Shown piece by piece: positions 34,249 to 43,283 of a stretch of DNA of 64,000 nucleotides. Below the pieces are notes generated by a model that was not told the origin of the DNA, ran no database searches, and saw nothing but the letters and a program-made list of their open reading frames with translations. Both the position numbers and the translations under genes were made by a program. Location of the stretch: assembly GCF_900105925.1 (NCBI RefSeq), contig NZ_LT629791.1, positions 372,001-436,000 of the forward strand. The letters are read 5' to 3'. The stretch's first letter is position 1, and each line of letters opens with the position of its first letter. This DNA comes from Jiangella alkaliphila (GTDB lineage: Bacteria; Actinomycetota; Actinomycetes; Jiangellales; Jiangellaceae).

Positions 34249-34599
34249 TCACGACCAGCCGAGCTCGTGCAGCCGCTCGTCGTCGATGCCGAAGTGGTGC
34301 GCCACCTCGTGCACCACGGTGATCAGCACCTCGTCGACGGCGTCGTCGGGGGTGTCGCAGATGCGCAGGATCGGCAGCCGGAAGAGCCGGATCGTGTCCG
34401 GCAGCACGCCGGTGTACCACTCGCCGCGCTCGGTCAGCGGCGTGCCCTCGTACAGCCCGAGCACCTCCGGTGCGTCGTCCGGAGCCTCGTCCTCGATGAG
34501 GATCACGACGTTGTCCATCATCTCGGCCAGTTCCGGCGGGATCTCGTCGATCGCCTCCGACACCAGCCGCTCGAACTCCGCCTCCGTCAGCTCCAGCAC
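34249..34599 (-). CDS. Minimal zincin-like metallopeptidase (DUF1025 family)
   Basis: 116 aa. The zinc motif HEVAHHFGIDDERLHELG gives the HExxHxxGxxD pattern of the metzincin-like minimal proteases. The preceding segment DNVVILIEDEAPDD and GLYEGTPLTERGEW are typical of the family. Intracellular; substrates are unknown. It is complete. Confidence 0.88.
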   Translation of the reverse strand: MLELTEAEFERLVSEAIDEIPPELAEMMDNVVILIEDEAPDDAPEVLGLYEGTPLTERGEWYTGVLPDTIRLFRLPILRICDTPDDAVDEVLITVVHEVAHHFGIDDERLHELGWS

Positions 34600-34649
34600 G
34601 GGACCAGTCTCGCCTGCCGTGCTGGAGCCCGACGATTGAGGGGGCGGAA

Positions 34650-36197
34650 ATGTGTTACGAACAGAGCGTGGACGTGGCGACGGAGACGAGCCCTCCGGGC
34701 GACCAGGCCCGGCGGCGGGTGTGGCGCGACTACACCCGCACGGAGAGCTGGCCGCCGTGGCTGCGGCGGACGTTCACGCTGCTCAGCCCGGTCGCGCTGG
34801 CGCTGGCCGGGGCGTGGGTCGCGTTGACCATCGCGGGCACCACCCAGACCTACGTCGGCCCGCTGGCCATCGACGTCGCGTTCCGGCCGACGTTGAGCGG
34901 CGAGTCGGTCATCCACCTGGACCCGGTCGGCGCGGTCGTGCTCGACACGCACTCCGGCCCGGTGACGCTGGACATCTCCGTCCGCCAGGTCGACCTCGAC
35001 GGCCTCAACGGCTACGTCGACAACCCGTCATCGCTGGCCGGCCTGGACGAGGAGATCACCGCCGGCATGCAGGACGTGCTCGTCGACGCGGCGCTCCGGG
35101 CCGCCGTCACCGCCCTCATCGGCGGGACGCTGGCGGCGGCGCTGGTGCTGCGATCGGTCCGGCGGACGGCGCTGGCGGCCGGCGTGGCGGGGGCCGCGGT
35201 CCTCGGCAGCTACGGCCTGACGGCGCTGACGTACAACCCCGAGGCCGTCCGCGAGCCCGCGTACACGGGGCCGCTGGCGGCCGCGCCGCAGCTGATCGGC
35301 AACGCCGAGGACATCGCGACGAACTTCGACGCCTACGCCGACCAGCTGGCCGGCTTCGTCGCCAACGTCGCCGCCGTCTACGACACCACGCTCAACCTCG
35401 AGACGTTCCAGCCCGGCGACGACACCATCCGCGTGCTGCACGTGTCGGACCTCCATCTCAACCCGGCCGCCTGGGACGTCATCGACGCCGTCGCCGACCA
35501 GTACGACGTCGACGCCATCGTGGACAGCGGCGACATCGTCGACCAGGGGACGCCGCTGGAGAACTCCTACGTGCGCCCGATCGCCGAGCTCGACCGGCCC
35601 TACGTCTTCGTCAAGGGCAACCACGACTCCGTCGCGACCGCCGCCGCCGTCGCCGCCGCGCCCAACGCCGTCGTCCTGGACGGCGAGCCGGCCGAGGTCG
35701 CCGGGCTGCGGTTCCTCGGCGCGCCCGACCCCCGGTTCACGCCGGACAAGTCCGTCCGCGGCGTCCCCGACGAGGTGATCCGCGAAGGCACCGAAGAGTT
35801 CGCCGACGACGCCGCCGACCTCGAGCCGCCCCCTGACGTCATCGTCTTCCACGACCCCAGCCACGCCGAGCTGTTCGACGGCATCGCCCCCCTGGTGCTC
35901 TCGGGGCACGCGCACAAGCGCGACACGTACGTCCTCGACGACGGCACCCGCGTCATGGTCCAGGGCTCCACCGGCGGCGCCGGGCTGCGCGGACTACGTG
36001 ACGAAGATCCCACTCCGGTCAACCTGTCGGTGCTCTACTTCGATCCGGAGACGAAAGCGCTCGTGGCCTGGGACGATCTCACCCTCGGCGGCCTCGGCCA
36101 GACCAGCGCCGAGATCGACCGCCACCAGGCCGGCGAGGACGACGGCGCCGCTCAAGGCCCCGAGGACCCGTCGCCAGCTCCCGATTTGGATAACTGA
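34650..36197 (+). CDS. Membrane-anchored metallophosphoesterase
   Basis: 515 aa from ATG 34650 behind GAGGGGGCGG. A membrane helix lies near residues 35-60 and another near 150-190. A soluble calcineurin-like domain follows with the full motif set: VSDLHLN, DSGDIVDQG, VKGNHDS and LSGHAHKRD. A poly-acidic Pro-rich tail ends the protein. The phosphoesterase domain is predicted on one side of the membrane after a ~230-residue N-terminal region. Substrate is unknown. Confidence 0.88.
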   Translation: MCYEQSVDVATETSPPGDQARRRVWRDYTRTESWPPWLRRTFTLLSPVALALAGAWVALTIAGTTQTYVGPLAIDVAFRPTLSGESVIHLDPVGAVVLDTHSGPVTLDISVRQVDLDGLNGYVDNPSSLAGLDEEITAGMQDVLVDAALRAAVTALIGGTLAAALVLRSVRRTALAAGVAGAAVLGSYGLTALTYNPEAVREPAYTGPLAAAPQLIGNAEDIATNFDAYADQLAGFVANVAAVYDTTLNLETFQPGDDTIRVLHVSDLHLNPAAWDVIDAVADQYDVDAIVDSGDIVDQGTPLENSYVRPIAELDRPYVFVKGNHDSVATAAAVAAAPNAVVLDGEPAEVAGLRFLGAPDPRFTPDKSVRGVPDEVIREGTEEFADDAADLEPPPDVIVFHDPSHAELFDGIAPLVLSGHAHKRDTYVLDDGTRVMVQGSTGGAGLRGLRDEDPTPVNLSVLYFDPETKALVAWDDLTLGGLGQTSAEIDRHQAGEDDGAAQGPEDPSPAPDLDN

Positions 36198-36263
36198 GCG
36201 CGTCATCCTATGCTTTCAACGTCCCGAACGGCGACGAGCCATGGGCCCATGTCGTCAGATCTG

Positions 36264-36336
36264 GTCCCCATCGTCTAGCGGCCTAGGACTCCGCCCTTTC
36301 AAGGCGGCAACGCGGGTTCGAATCCCGTTGGGGATG
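36264..36336 (+). tRNA. tRNA-Glu (TTC)
   Basis: Acceptor GTCCCCA pairs with TGGGGAT, discriminator G. Anticodon stem CCGCC/GGCGG with loop CTTTCAA gives anticodon TTC (36298-36300). T-arm GCGGGTTCGAATCCCGT. CCA is not encoded. Confidence 0.95.
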
Positions 36337-36391
36337 CGGTGCCCGCTTCGGCAGGCCACCGGGGTAGTACCGGTAAGGCAGTACAACGCAA

Positions 36392-36466
36392 GGTCCTGTG
36401 GAGCAGTTCGGAGTGCTCGCCGCCCTGTCAAGGCGGAGGTCGCGGGTTCAAGTCCCGTCAGGACCG
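36392..36466 (+). tRNA. tRNA-Asp (GTC); integration target of the element
   Basis: Acceptor GGTCCTG/CAGGACC, discriminator G, anticodon stem CCGCC/GGCGG with loop CTGTCAA giving GTC (36427-36429). T-arm GCGGGTTCAAGTCCCGT. CCA follows at 36467-36469. The integrase stop codon is only 14 nt after the CCA, the classic arrangement for a tRNA attachment site. Confidence 0.95.
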
Positions 36467-36469
36467 CCA
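36440..36469 (+). other. Predicted attachment site (attL) at the tRNA-Asp 3' end
   Basis: The T-arm, acceptor and CCA of tRNA-Asp are immediately followed by the integrase gene. Tyrosine integrases of this type recombine within the tRNA 3' half and restore it. I found no second copy of this segment to the right inside the window, so the right end of the element lies outside it. The exact core is inferred. Confidence 0.65.
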
Positions 36470-36482
36470 GTATCACAGCAGG

Positions 36483-37607
36483 TCAGGACGCCAAGGCAGG
36501 TTCATCAAGATCATTCGCCTTGGCGTCCGCCCACGTTTCGCCCACACGGCGTGCGATCTCGTCGAGCCGTTCGGCCACCGCCTCGAGATCCTCGTCGAAG
36601 AGATCGGCGTACGTGTCGAGTGTCATGCTCGCCTTCTTATGCCCGAGCATCTTCTGGACGGCCTTGACGTTCGCTCCGGCGGACACGGCGAGCGAGGCCG
36701 CGGTGTGGCGCAGCTCGTGCGGATGGAAGCCCGCGGGCACACCCGACTCGATGACAGCGCGGTTGAACCACGATCGCTTGGCACCGCCGACGCGGAGTAC
36801 CGCACCGCGCGGGGAGGTGAACACGAGGTCTTCCGGCGCCTTGCCGACCAAGTGCCCGGCGAGGTCGTCGGCGAGGAATCGTGGGATCGGGACCCAGCGC
36901 CGTTCCCAATCCTTCGGCAGGCCCCAGTCCAGCTTTCCTCCGTTGACCTCGGTCACGCTCTCCGCGACATGGATGCGGCGGCGCAGTAGGTCGACGCGCG
37001 TGACCCTCAGAGCCGCCAGTTCGCCCCAACGTAGGCCGCAGTAGGCCAGCACCAGGATCACCAGCCGTCCCTTGTCTCCGGCGGCGTTGGCGAGGTCGGC
37101 AACCTGGGCGGGATTCAGGTAGCGGTGTTCTGCCGGTGTGACTTTGGGCAGGTCGACGTCCTTGGCCGGGTTGGACGCGAGCCGTTTGGACCTGACGGCG
37201 TAGCCGAGCAGTTGCGACATGACTCGATGGATCTTGACGACCGAGCCGGCGGACTGGCCGGCCACGGTGAGTCCGGATATCCAGTCCTGAACGTCTTCAT
37301 GGGCGACGTCGGCGATCTTCGTTGTGCCCCAGACCGGGATGATGTGGGTGCGAAGGATTCCGGCGTACCGGTCGCGCGTCGATGCCTTCCGCGACACCTT
37401 GGTGGCAAGCCATCGTTCCGACCACTCCGCCACGGTGATCTTCCCGAGTTCCGGCGCGACGTAGGTGCCGGTGACATGCTGTGTCGTCTGCTCGTCGAGC
37501 CAACGCTGAGCATCGACCTTGCGGTCGAACCGCTTTTCACGTTGCTTCCCAGACGGTTCCCGGTAGCGAGCGCGCCAGCCGCCGTCGCGCTTCGTGACGG
37601 TGGCCAT
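36483..37607 (-). CDS. int: Tyrosine-family site-specific integrase
   Basis: 374 aa from ATG 37607. N-terminal AP2-like arm-binding segment (GGWRARYREPSGKQREKRFD), SAM-like core-binding domain (ITVAEWSERWLATKVSRKAS) and catalytic domain. The catalytic residues are Arg in GLRWGELAALR, HELRHTAAS, LGHKKASMT and the nucleophile Tyr in TLDTYADLF. The 3' end faces tRNA-Asp. It drives integration and, with the excisionase, excision of the element. Confidence 0.95.
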   Translation of the reverse strand: MATVTKRDGGWRARYREPSGKQREKRFDRKVDAQRWLDEQTTQHVTGTYVAPELGKITVAEWSERWLATKVSRKASTRDRYAGILRTHIIPVWGTTKIADVAHEDVQDWISGLTVAGQSAGSVVKIHRVMSQLLGYAVRSKRLASNPAKDVDLPKVTPAEHRYLNPAQVADLANAAGDKGRLVILVLAYCGLRWGELAALRVTRVDLLRRRIHVAESVTEVNGGKLDWGLPKDWERRWVPIPRFLADDLAGHLVGKAPEDLVFTSPRGAVLRVGGAKRSWFNRAVIESGVPAGFHPHELRHTAASLAVSAGANVKAVQKMLGHKKASMTLDTYADLFDEDLEAVAERLDEIARRVGETWADAKANDLDEPALAS

Positions 37608-37943
37608 CAGCTTCGTCCCCCGCCAGTGACATCGCAGCGGGCCCGGGCGGGTGATGGCGCGAACTGCCCGACTCCACGCTGGTGCTCGGCGGATCGAATG
37701 CCGCCTTCGGCTTCTTGCTGCCCGCTGGGTTCGTGCGAGCGGCTCGGTGTCTTCTCCATCGGTGGTTCCCCTCTTCTCGACCGCGACCGCCTTGGTCGAG
37801 AAGTGGGTGGGGCCGGCCCGCGCACCGCTGGCCATGATCCGCGGAGGGGACCCGTGGCCGTTACGTCACGGCGCAGCTCTCAGCGTGCGCGCGCCAGGGG
37901 CCTACCTGGCCTTCAAGAACTGGCACCGGCGAGAGGACGAGAG
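37608..37943. other. 336-bp gap between int and xis
   Basis: Open frames exist on both strands but are Arg-rich and lack family resemblance or a convincing ribosome site, so I call no gene. The position suggests it holds the divergent int/xis promoters and arm-type binding sites. I could not identify clear repeats. Confidence 0.4.
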
Positions 37944-38168
37944 ATGCGCACCAACGACGAGATCAACTCCGGAGGTGATCGCCCGGACCGCGTGCTCACC
38001 CTCGATGAGGTCTGTGCGATGACACGGGAGACGAAGGCCACCTTGCGCTACAAGCGGCACAAGGGTGAGGCGCCCTACCTGTTCAAGATCGGTCGCCGGC
38101 TCGTCGCCTATGAGCGCGACGTCGCCGCACACATCGCAGCCCGGAAGGAGGCGACCAGTCGCAGCTGA
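37944..38168 (+). CDS. xis: Excisionase / helix-turn-helix DNA-binding protein
   Basis: 74 aa from ATG 37944 with GAGAGGACGAG upstream. HTH_17-type winged helix: VLTLDEVCAMTRETKATLRY, then KIGRRLVAYERDVAAHIAAR. Small proteins of this type next to a tyrosine integrase act as recombination directionality factors. It is divergent from int. Confidence 0.85.
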   Translation: MRTNDEINSGGDRPDRVLTLDEVCAMTRETKATLRYKRHKGEAPYLFKIGRRLVAYERDVAAHIAARKEATSRS

Positions 38169-38181
38169 CGCCGAACGGCGG

Positions 38182-38403
38182 CTACGTGATGGCAGCGCCG
38201 AGCACGATCACCGCAAGTTCGACGGCCAGGGCGACGGCGGCGAGGACGAGCGTGAGCCGCACGGCGCTGCCCAGGAGGTGACCCCAGCCCTGGCCTCGTG
38301 ATCGATGCGCAGTGGCAGCAACCGCGAACACCGCGACGACGCCTGCGCAGCTGAACGTCAGGACGGCAACGGCGATGATCGCGGCGACCTCAAGAAGTCC
38401 CAT
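38182..38403 (-). CDS. Small membrane protein of the element
   Basis: 73 aa with two hydrophobic segments (VAAIIAVAVLTFSCAGVVAV and VRLTLVLAAVALAVELAVIV). Ribosome site GGGAGGTGG precedes ATG 38403, which overlaps the end of the DUF2637 gene by 14 nt. Small proteins like this accompany spread functions on actinobacterial plasmids, but no function is shown here. Confidence 0.75.
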   Translation of the reverse strand: MGLLEVAAIIAVAVLTFSCAGVVAVFAVAATAHRSRGQGWGHLLGSAVRLTLVLAAVALAVELAVIVLGAAIT

Positions 38404-39250
38404 CTGCCGGCCACCTCCCGTTGCCGTGCTGGGCAAGATCGGTCGCGACGTCTGGGAGGGCCGCTCGAATGGCCCGCAGTCGACGACGCCCGGTCGCAGA
38501 CGACATCCCGATGCGCGCAGCGACGTCGTCACCGGTCACCGTCCGCCCCGCCTGCGTCTCCGACGCCACCCACGCGGCCAGCGAGTCAGCGTCGCCCCAT
38601 GTCCTGCGCGGACCGTCCCAGGCCCCCGATGACGCTGGCTCGCGCGCCGAGTCGGGCCGCGCGTCAAGAGCTCGGTCGCTCGGCCGGGCGGGTCCTGTTG
38701 CCCGCCCAATGCCGTCATCGCTGGTGTCGTACGCCGTCGGCCCACTACGATCCGCGGCTCCTGGGCTTCGGCGCCGCGCCATGAGCAGGACGACGATCAG
38801 GTGGCTGATGATCAAGAGAGCCACGGCGGGAATCGCGCTGACGACGGCCGCGACCGGCACGCTGATCACGTCCGTGTCAGCGTGCCTGGCAGCGTGCAGG
38901 CCGTTCCCGGCGACACTCACCATCGCGAAGACGACCAGCGCGATGCCCGGATACCAGGCAGCCCTCGGAATGCGTTCGCTCAACACGACGGCGTTGATGG
39001 TGGACACGACCATGAACCCGTCCACCACGAGTGGCCAGATCCACACCAGCTCAGGACGTAGACCCGCCGCGAGAGCCAGCTCCCGGAGCGCATCGAACGA
39101 CAAGGTGAAGGCGCCCAGCGCCAGCACAACGTCTGCGAACACGGTCACGATGAGCGCAAGGTCAGGATCGCTCACCCACGCCCGGAGCCGATCACCAGCC
39201 GAGGCGCGTCCGCCCCGCCGCCGTTCCCACTCCATCCTGCTCGTCGCCAT
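38390..39250 (-). CDS. DUF2637 membrane protein with C-terminal helix-turn-helix
   Basis: 286 aa. Four membrane helices in the DUF2637 pattern (LIVTVFADVVLALGAFTLSF, LVWIWPLVVDGFMVVSTINA, AWYPGIALVVFAMVSVAGN, AVVSAIPAVALLIISHLIV). The charged C-terminus ends in a winged-helix-like segment (VTGDDVAARIGMSSATGRRR). DUF2637 proteins are typical of actinobacterial conjugative plasmids and integrative elements and are linked to intramycelial spread, though the role is inferred. Confidence 0.85.
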   Translation of the reverse strand: MATSRMEWERRRGGRASAGDRLRAWVSDPDLALIVTVFADVVLALGAFTLSFDALRELALAAGLRPELVWIWPLVVDGFMVVSTINAVVLSERIPRAAWYPGIALVVFAMVSVAGNGLHAARHADTDVISVPVAAVVSAIPAVALLIISHLIVVLLMARRRSPGAADRSGPTAYDTSDDGIGRATGPARPSDRALDARPDSAREPASSGAWDGPRRTWGDADSLAAWVASETQAGRTVTGDDVAARIGMSSATGRRRLRAIRAALPDVATDLAQHGNGRWPADGTS

Positions 39251-39728
39251 ATGGTCCTCCCTGCAGCTCGACAGCGCCCCATGGCGCTACTGCTCAGGTA
39301 GGAATCCACCGCGCACCCTCGGATTGCCCTCCCCCGACTACAACGCTAGGAAAGGCAGCGTGTCAGTCGGTGTCCCAGGTCGGGTTCCAGCGGCTGGCAC
39401 ACCAACGCCGAATCCAATCGGCGCAGCTCGTTGGCTGCTCAGATCGTGCACGCCAACCGGAGCAGCCACCGTTCATCGAAGGCGAGTGCCCGTCATGTTC
39501 ACGCGGCGGCGGCTGCCACCGAGCACCAGCCCGCGACCACAGGGCAGCTCATGATGTAGCAGTCGGCGAGGCCGCTATCGGGGCATTCGTCCAGCTGTAG
39601 TCGACAGTCCAACGTCTGGGCAGAGCCGGTGTCTACCTGTCCACCACCGCCGCAGGGCTCGCTGGGGTGGTGTTTGCTATGCATGTCACAATCGGGGCCG
39701 GGCGTATATGTCCCTGTCGAGAGGCGAT
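39251..39728. other. 478-bp region without a recognisable gene
   Basis: No frame here shows family resemblance. The segment separates the recombination module from the cargo zone and may hold the promoter of the DUF2637 gene; TGACAC and TGTAGT can be seen upstream of it on the minus strand, but spacing is not convincing. Confidence 0.35.
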
Positions 39729-40246
39729 GTGGCGAGACTGATGGCCGACCCGGCGTTCCGCGCCGAGCAGGAGCGTGGCCGGTACGCGCCGCATGTGCGG
39801 CCGATCAACGAGTTTGTCGACACCCTGCGGGACCAGGACGGGCGAGGCTGGATGCCGCACGTCGCGCCGTTGCATGGCGGGGTCGAGGCCCGGCTGTTGT
39901 CGCTGCTCCGCGATCCGGGCCCGAAGACACGCGACGGTGTCGGGTCGGGCTTTCTGTGCATTGAGAACGACGACCCGACCGCCGAACTCCAGGACATCGC
40001 CTTCCGCGAAGCCGCATCGACGCGAGCGACCTGACGCCGTGGAACGCCTACCCCTGGTACACCAACTGAGCACCCAGCGCGGCCCAGCGAGAATCCGGCG
40101 TAGAACCCCTGGCCCGGCTCATCGCGATGATGCCGCGCCTGAACGTCGTGCTCCTCCAGGGCGGCGACGCGCAAGACACCCGGCGTCGGTTGACCAGACG
40201 ACACCCCGAAACGGTCGCCGCCCAGCGCCTCGAGGTCATCAACTGA
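39729..40246 (+). pseudogene. Uracil-DNA-glycosylase-like gene, copy 1, frameshifted
   Basis: From GTG 39729 the frame VARLMADPAFRAEQERGRYA ... LSLLRDPGPKTRDGVGSGF, FLCIENDDPTAEL is UDG-superfamily-like. It loses frame near 40013 by one base. The expected continuation (SDLTPWNAYPWYTN) is in the next frame and meets a stop, then resumes as LNVVLLQGGDAQDTRRR to a stop at 40246. The final His-Pro-Ser region is absent. At least three lesions are present. Confidence 0.8.
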
Positions 40247-40444
40247 ACAGACGATCCGAGTCCGAGCGTGCTGCTGTGCACGAGCAAACGCGCGAACAAC
40301 GAGAAGCGCTGCTCGCGCGGCACCTCCGACATCATTACGACGGTGAAGACGTAGGCCAGCCGTCAACTGATGCGCGGATCCATGTACTGGAATGGAACTG
40401 GTAGACGTCATTGATCTGACGGTCGCAGAGGAAGCGAGGCGTGC

Positions 40445-41029
40445 GTGCTGGTCGAAGAGAGCAGTCTTACCGAGGCTGCGAACTCCATCTGGCCTACGTT
40501 GGCTGCGGTTGTCCTCGGTGGCTTGCTGGCCTGGGCGGGCCAATGGGTTCAGACGATACTTCAGGAACGCTCCGCCATACGGCGTCGCAACCACGATGCC
40601 GCCCGGATGGCGCAGCAAATCGTCCTGGCGTACGTCCGGCGCGTCGGTGAGATTCCAAGCGACCGGAGAACCTTCGAGCAGCGGCACGAATTTGAGAAGC
40701 TGACCGACGACTTCAGTCTTCAGGTGATCAGCATCACGGACGACACCGTACGGGGACGCCTGCTATGGATCGGTGAAGCGCTCCATGACCTGGACTCGAT
40801 CTATGAGGAGACCTTCGAATCCGTCGAGAGCGTGGCCCGACGGCTCAAGGTCTGGACCGAGTCAGTGGTCGGTGCCTACCTGCGGAGCGAGGACCAGCCC
40901 GCCGAGTCCGCGGACATTGCGCGTTACCGGGAAGCGCTCGTTTCGGCGTATGCGCGATACGCGGAGCAGGCGGAACTCGAGGAGGAGTACAGACGAGAGC
41001 GACGCGAAGGGGATGGATCGTCCTCCTAG
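40445..41029 (+). CDS. Hypothetical membrane-anchored helical protein
   Basis: 194 aa from GTG 40445. One N-terminal membrane helix (SIWPTLAAVVLGGLLAWAG), then a long amphipathic helical region rich in Glu and Arg (QERSAIRRRNHDAARMAQQI ... EEEYRRERREGD) that may form coiled coils. I do not recognise a family. It sits between the two glycosylase-like pseudogenes in the cargo zone. Confidence 0.6.
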   Translation: MLVEESSLTEAANSIWPTLAAVVLGGLLAWAGQWVQTILQERSAIRRRNHDAARMAQQIVLAYVRRVGEIPSDRRTFEQRHEFEKLTDDFSLQVISITDDTVRGRLLWIGEALHDLDSIYEETFESVESVARRLKVWTESVVGAYLRSEDQPAESADIARYREALVSAYARYAEQAELEEEYRRERREGDGSSS

Positions 41030-41038
41030 CAAACGACC

Positions 41039-41200
41039 TCAGTGCTTCGCGCCCCATGCGCAAGTCGGGCTGGTACATGCGCGAAGGTCCTCGTTCTCCT
41101 GCCAGGTCACACCCGGCACTTCGACGAACAGGCTCTCCACCTCTGAGCCGCAGTCCGGGCATCGATAATCCTGCACGATGCGCTTCTCTGCTCTTGCCAT
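41039..41200 (-). CDS. Small zinc-ribbon protein
   Basis: 53 aa from ATG 41200 with GAAGGGACGG upstream. YRCPDCGSEVESL and the second pair C-T-S-P-T-C give two CxxC/CxxxxC knuckles, a likely structural zinc site. Too short for functional assignment. Confidence 0.65.
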   Translation of the reverse strand: MARAEKRIVQDYRCPDCGSEVESLFVEVPGVTWQENEDLRACTSPTCAWGAKH

Positions 41201-41319
41201 GAACCCGTCCCTTCAGGAGTCGAGAAACTCCACCGGCCCTTCTACCAGACGCCCCGGACGTAACTGCACCCACGGCCACGCCGTGTTACGGTCGCGCCGG
41301 AGTCGGGACAGGAGGATGC

Positions 41320-41951
41320 GTGGCGCGACGCATGGCCGATGAAGCCTTCCGGCTGGCGCAGGAACGCGACCGCTACGCGTCGCACGTCCGGCCGATCAAC
41401 GAGCTGGTAGACGTGCTGCGTGGCGATGGTCGAGGCTGGATGCCTTACGTGGCGCCGTGCCACGGCGGTATCGAAGCAGGCATGCTCTCGGTCCTCCGTG
41501 ACCCCGGCCCCAAGACCCAGGACGGCACCGGCTCGGGCTTCCTCTGCATCGAGAACGATGACCCCACGGCCGAGTTGCAGAGCGTCGCGTTCGCTGCGGT
41601 TGGCATCGCGAACAGCGACTTCACGCCCTGGACGCCTATCCCTGGTACATCAACCGACAGCCGTCCCGCATTGAGCTCGACGCCGGTGTGGATGTCCTGT
41701 TCGATGTAGTCGGTCACCTCCCCCAGCTACAGATCGTCCTGCTACAGGGTGGCGACGCCCAGCGCGCCTGGCGCCAACTGCTGCGACGTAACCCTGAAGT
41801 CGGCGCACGACGGCTTGAAGTACTGAGCACCTACCACCCGAGCCGGCAAGCCCTCCGAACACCCGATCCCGTGGTCCGACAGGCGCGTCAGCAAGCCCGA
41901 CTCGACACCTATGCCCGAGCGGCGCAGCTGCTTCGCGGCGGACCCACGTGA
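41320..41951 (+). pseudogene. Uracil-DNA-glycosylase-like gene, copy 2, single frameshift
   Basis: From GTG 41320: ARRMADEAFRLAQERDRYA ... LSVLRDPGPKTQDGTGSGF. The frame breaks at about 41630, where TTCACGCCCTGG is followed by ACGCC instead of AACGCC (one base missing). The next frame continues cleanly as AYPWYINRQPSRIELD, LPQLQIVLLQGGDAQRA and the terminal motif TYHPSRQAL to a stop at 41951. Restoring one base would give an intact ~210-aa protein. Confidence 0.8.
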
Positions 41952-42004
41952 CCTACTGACTGGATCAAGTTCCACAGTTATGGTCACTCCGTGGGTGAGA
42001 GCCA

Positions 42005-42217
42005 ATGACCAAGCCAGACGAGCGCCGCTGGCTCGTCATCACGCCCGAGATCCAATCTGCTCTGCTCATTGCGCTCCTTCGCCGAGCCGGCGGCGCGGTG
42101 TCGTTGCCCATCGCGGAGATCCTGGAAACAGCGGACGTCACCTGGGAAGTCGAAGCCACTCAGGACCTCGAGGCGCCCGACCACCTACTCATCCGCCTGC
42201 GCGAGCGCCCGCCCTGA
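42005..42217 (+). CDS. Small hypothetical protein
   Basis: 70 aa from ATG 42005 with a GTGAGAG-like ribosome site. Predicted alpha/beta: ITPEIQSALLIALLRRAGG, then SLPIAEILETADVTWEVEA. No cysteine motif or membrane segment. Not recognised. Confidence 0.55.
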   Translation: MTKPDERRWLVITPEIQSALLIALLRRAGGAVSLPIAEILETADVTWEVEATQDLEAPDHLLIRLRERPP

Positions 42218-42270
42218 TTGCCCCACCTCGCGGGCACCAACCCCGATGACTGCTCTAGGCTGTGCTGGCG

Positions 42271-42305
42271 CCCGCTCCCGGCCATTAGTGTGACACGGGA
42301 GCGGG
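42271..42305. terminator. Terminator between convergent transcripts
   Basis: CCCGCTCCCG (42271-42280) and CGGGAGCGGG (42296-42305) are perfect 10-bp arms with a 15-nt loop, placed between the small gene at 42005 and the minus-strand operon ending at 42341. Confidence 0.75.
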
Positions 42306-42340
42306 AGTCTTCATGTTCGACATGATTGCTGGTCCCCCGG

Positions 42341-42568
42341 CTATGCCGACTGGATGGCTACACCGATCGTGATCGCCAGGAACGCCACGGCAACGACCTG
42401 CACCACGAAGGCGACCTCGATGAGCGACGCCTTGCCGTTGTTGCCTAGCCTGTGCGACTCGATCGTTCTTATGTTGGCGAGGACGATGACGCGGCGCGCC
42501 TTGTCGGCTGTGTCGTTCCACACTCCGTCACGATCCCGCCATTCCAGCAGCTGGGCCGGCTCGATCAT
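42341..42568 (-). CDS. Small protein with C-terminal membrane helix, downstream of CBASS
   Basis: 75 aa. A charged N-terminus (LLEWRDRDGVWNDTADKARR) and one C-terminal helix (AFVVQVVAVAFLAITIGVAI). It resembles the tail of larger actinobacterial membrane proteins, so it may be a fragment. It follows Cap15 on the same strand after 54 bp and could be co-transcribed with it, but it is not a known CBASS component. Confidence 0.45.
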   Translation of the reverse strand: MIEPAQLLEWRDRDGVWNDTADKARRVIVLANIRTIESHRLGNNGKASLIEVAFVVQVVAVAFLAITIGVAIQSA

Positions 42569-42622
42569 CTGGTAGCCCTGCCGGGGCGTGCGGGTGGGGT
42601 GTCTTGCGGGGGTTTGATCAGA

Positions 42623-43282
42623 TTAGCGATCTGAACGCGAACTCGCCAGGCTCGCAGCAGCATGCTTCTCGGCCGCCTGAAAGGTCGCATGCCCCCTGGA
42701 CCGGTCTATTAGCCGTAGCTCCATATCGCCCTTGGTATAGCGATCTGTGAAGTAGACGCCCGACATGTCGGTCGGCTTGAGATTTACGACGTCTATTCTG
42801 CAAGTACCCAGATGCATGCGGCTTCGATGTTCGACACCGGATCTTGGCTCGTTGGCGTAAACGAACGCCAGAGTGTCAACGTCAGCGACGCCGTCGCGCT
42901 CCCAGAAGAACGCTCGGCTGCGACTAGAACTCTCAGCGGTAACTTGTCGAACGTGCGCCGTCCAGAACGACTGGCTGACAACGAGATAGGCCCGCAACGG
43001 GCCACGGTTTCCCTCGGGTGGAATATGGCTCTCGTCGGTAGGCTTGAGCGTGACCTCCCAAAGCCCATCGATTCGCGGGCGACGGGTGAGTCGCTGAACG
43101 CCAGGCAGCTTCCAGAGGTACATGTCCCAGAGCGTCAACAGCCCTGCGCCGAGGAGCGGCAGGAGGGCCAGGAGCCGCACGGTCCAGCTGTCGAGTTCAA
43201 GGCCCGAGACGTATAGAAGGACGCTGTATACGGCGCCGGCCCCGATGAGGGCTAGGCGTACGACGAACGCGGGCCGACGCAT
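42623..43282 (-). CDS. cap15: Cap15-type CBASS effector (2TM, beta-barrel)
   Basis: 219 aa from ATG 43282, one base after the CD-NTase stop. Two membrane helices come first (VVRLALIGAGAVYSVLLYV and LLALLPLLGAGLLTLWDMYL). A beta-strand-rich domain follows, starting with RIDGLWEVTLKPTDES and ending TYKGD-like strands (DRYTKGDMELRLIDRSRG). This is the layout of SMODS-associated 2TM beta-strand-rich effectors. Known of Cap15: binding of a cyclic oligonucleotide makes it oligomerise and damage the inner membrane, killing the infected cell. Confidence 0.82.
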   Translation of the reverse strand: MRRPAFVVRLALIGAGAVYSVLLYVSGLELDSWTVRLLALLPLLGAGLLTLWDMYLWKLPGVQRLTRRPRIDGLWEVTLKPTDESHIPPEGNRGPLRAYLVVSQSFWTAHVRQVTAESSSRSRAFFWERDGVADVDTLAFVYANEPRSGVEHRSRMHLGTCRIDVVNLKPTDMSGVYFTDRYTKGDMELRLIDRSRGHATFQAAEKHAAASLASSRSDR

Positions 43283-43283
43283 G

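Noticed and set aside
36264-36466. Direct repeat formed by tRNA-Glu and tRNA-Asp as element ends
   Set aside because: The shared anticodon-stem and T-arm letters are normal tRNA similarity; no mobile gene lies between them.
37608-37943. A gene between int and xis
   Set aside because: Candidate frames are Arg-rich, lack a ribosome site and match no family pattern I can recognise.
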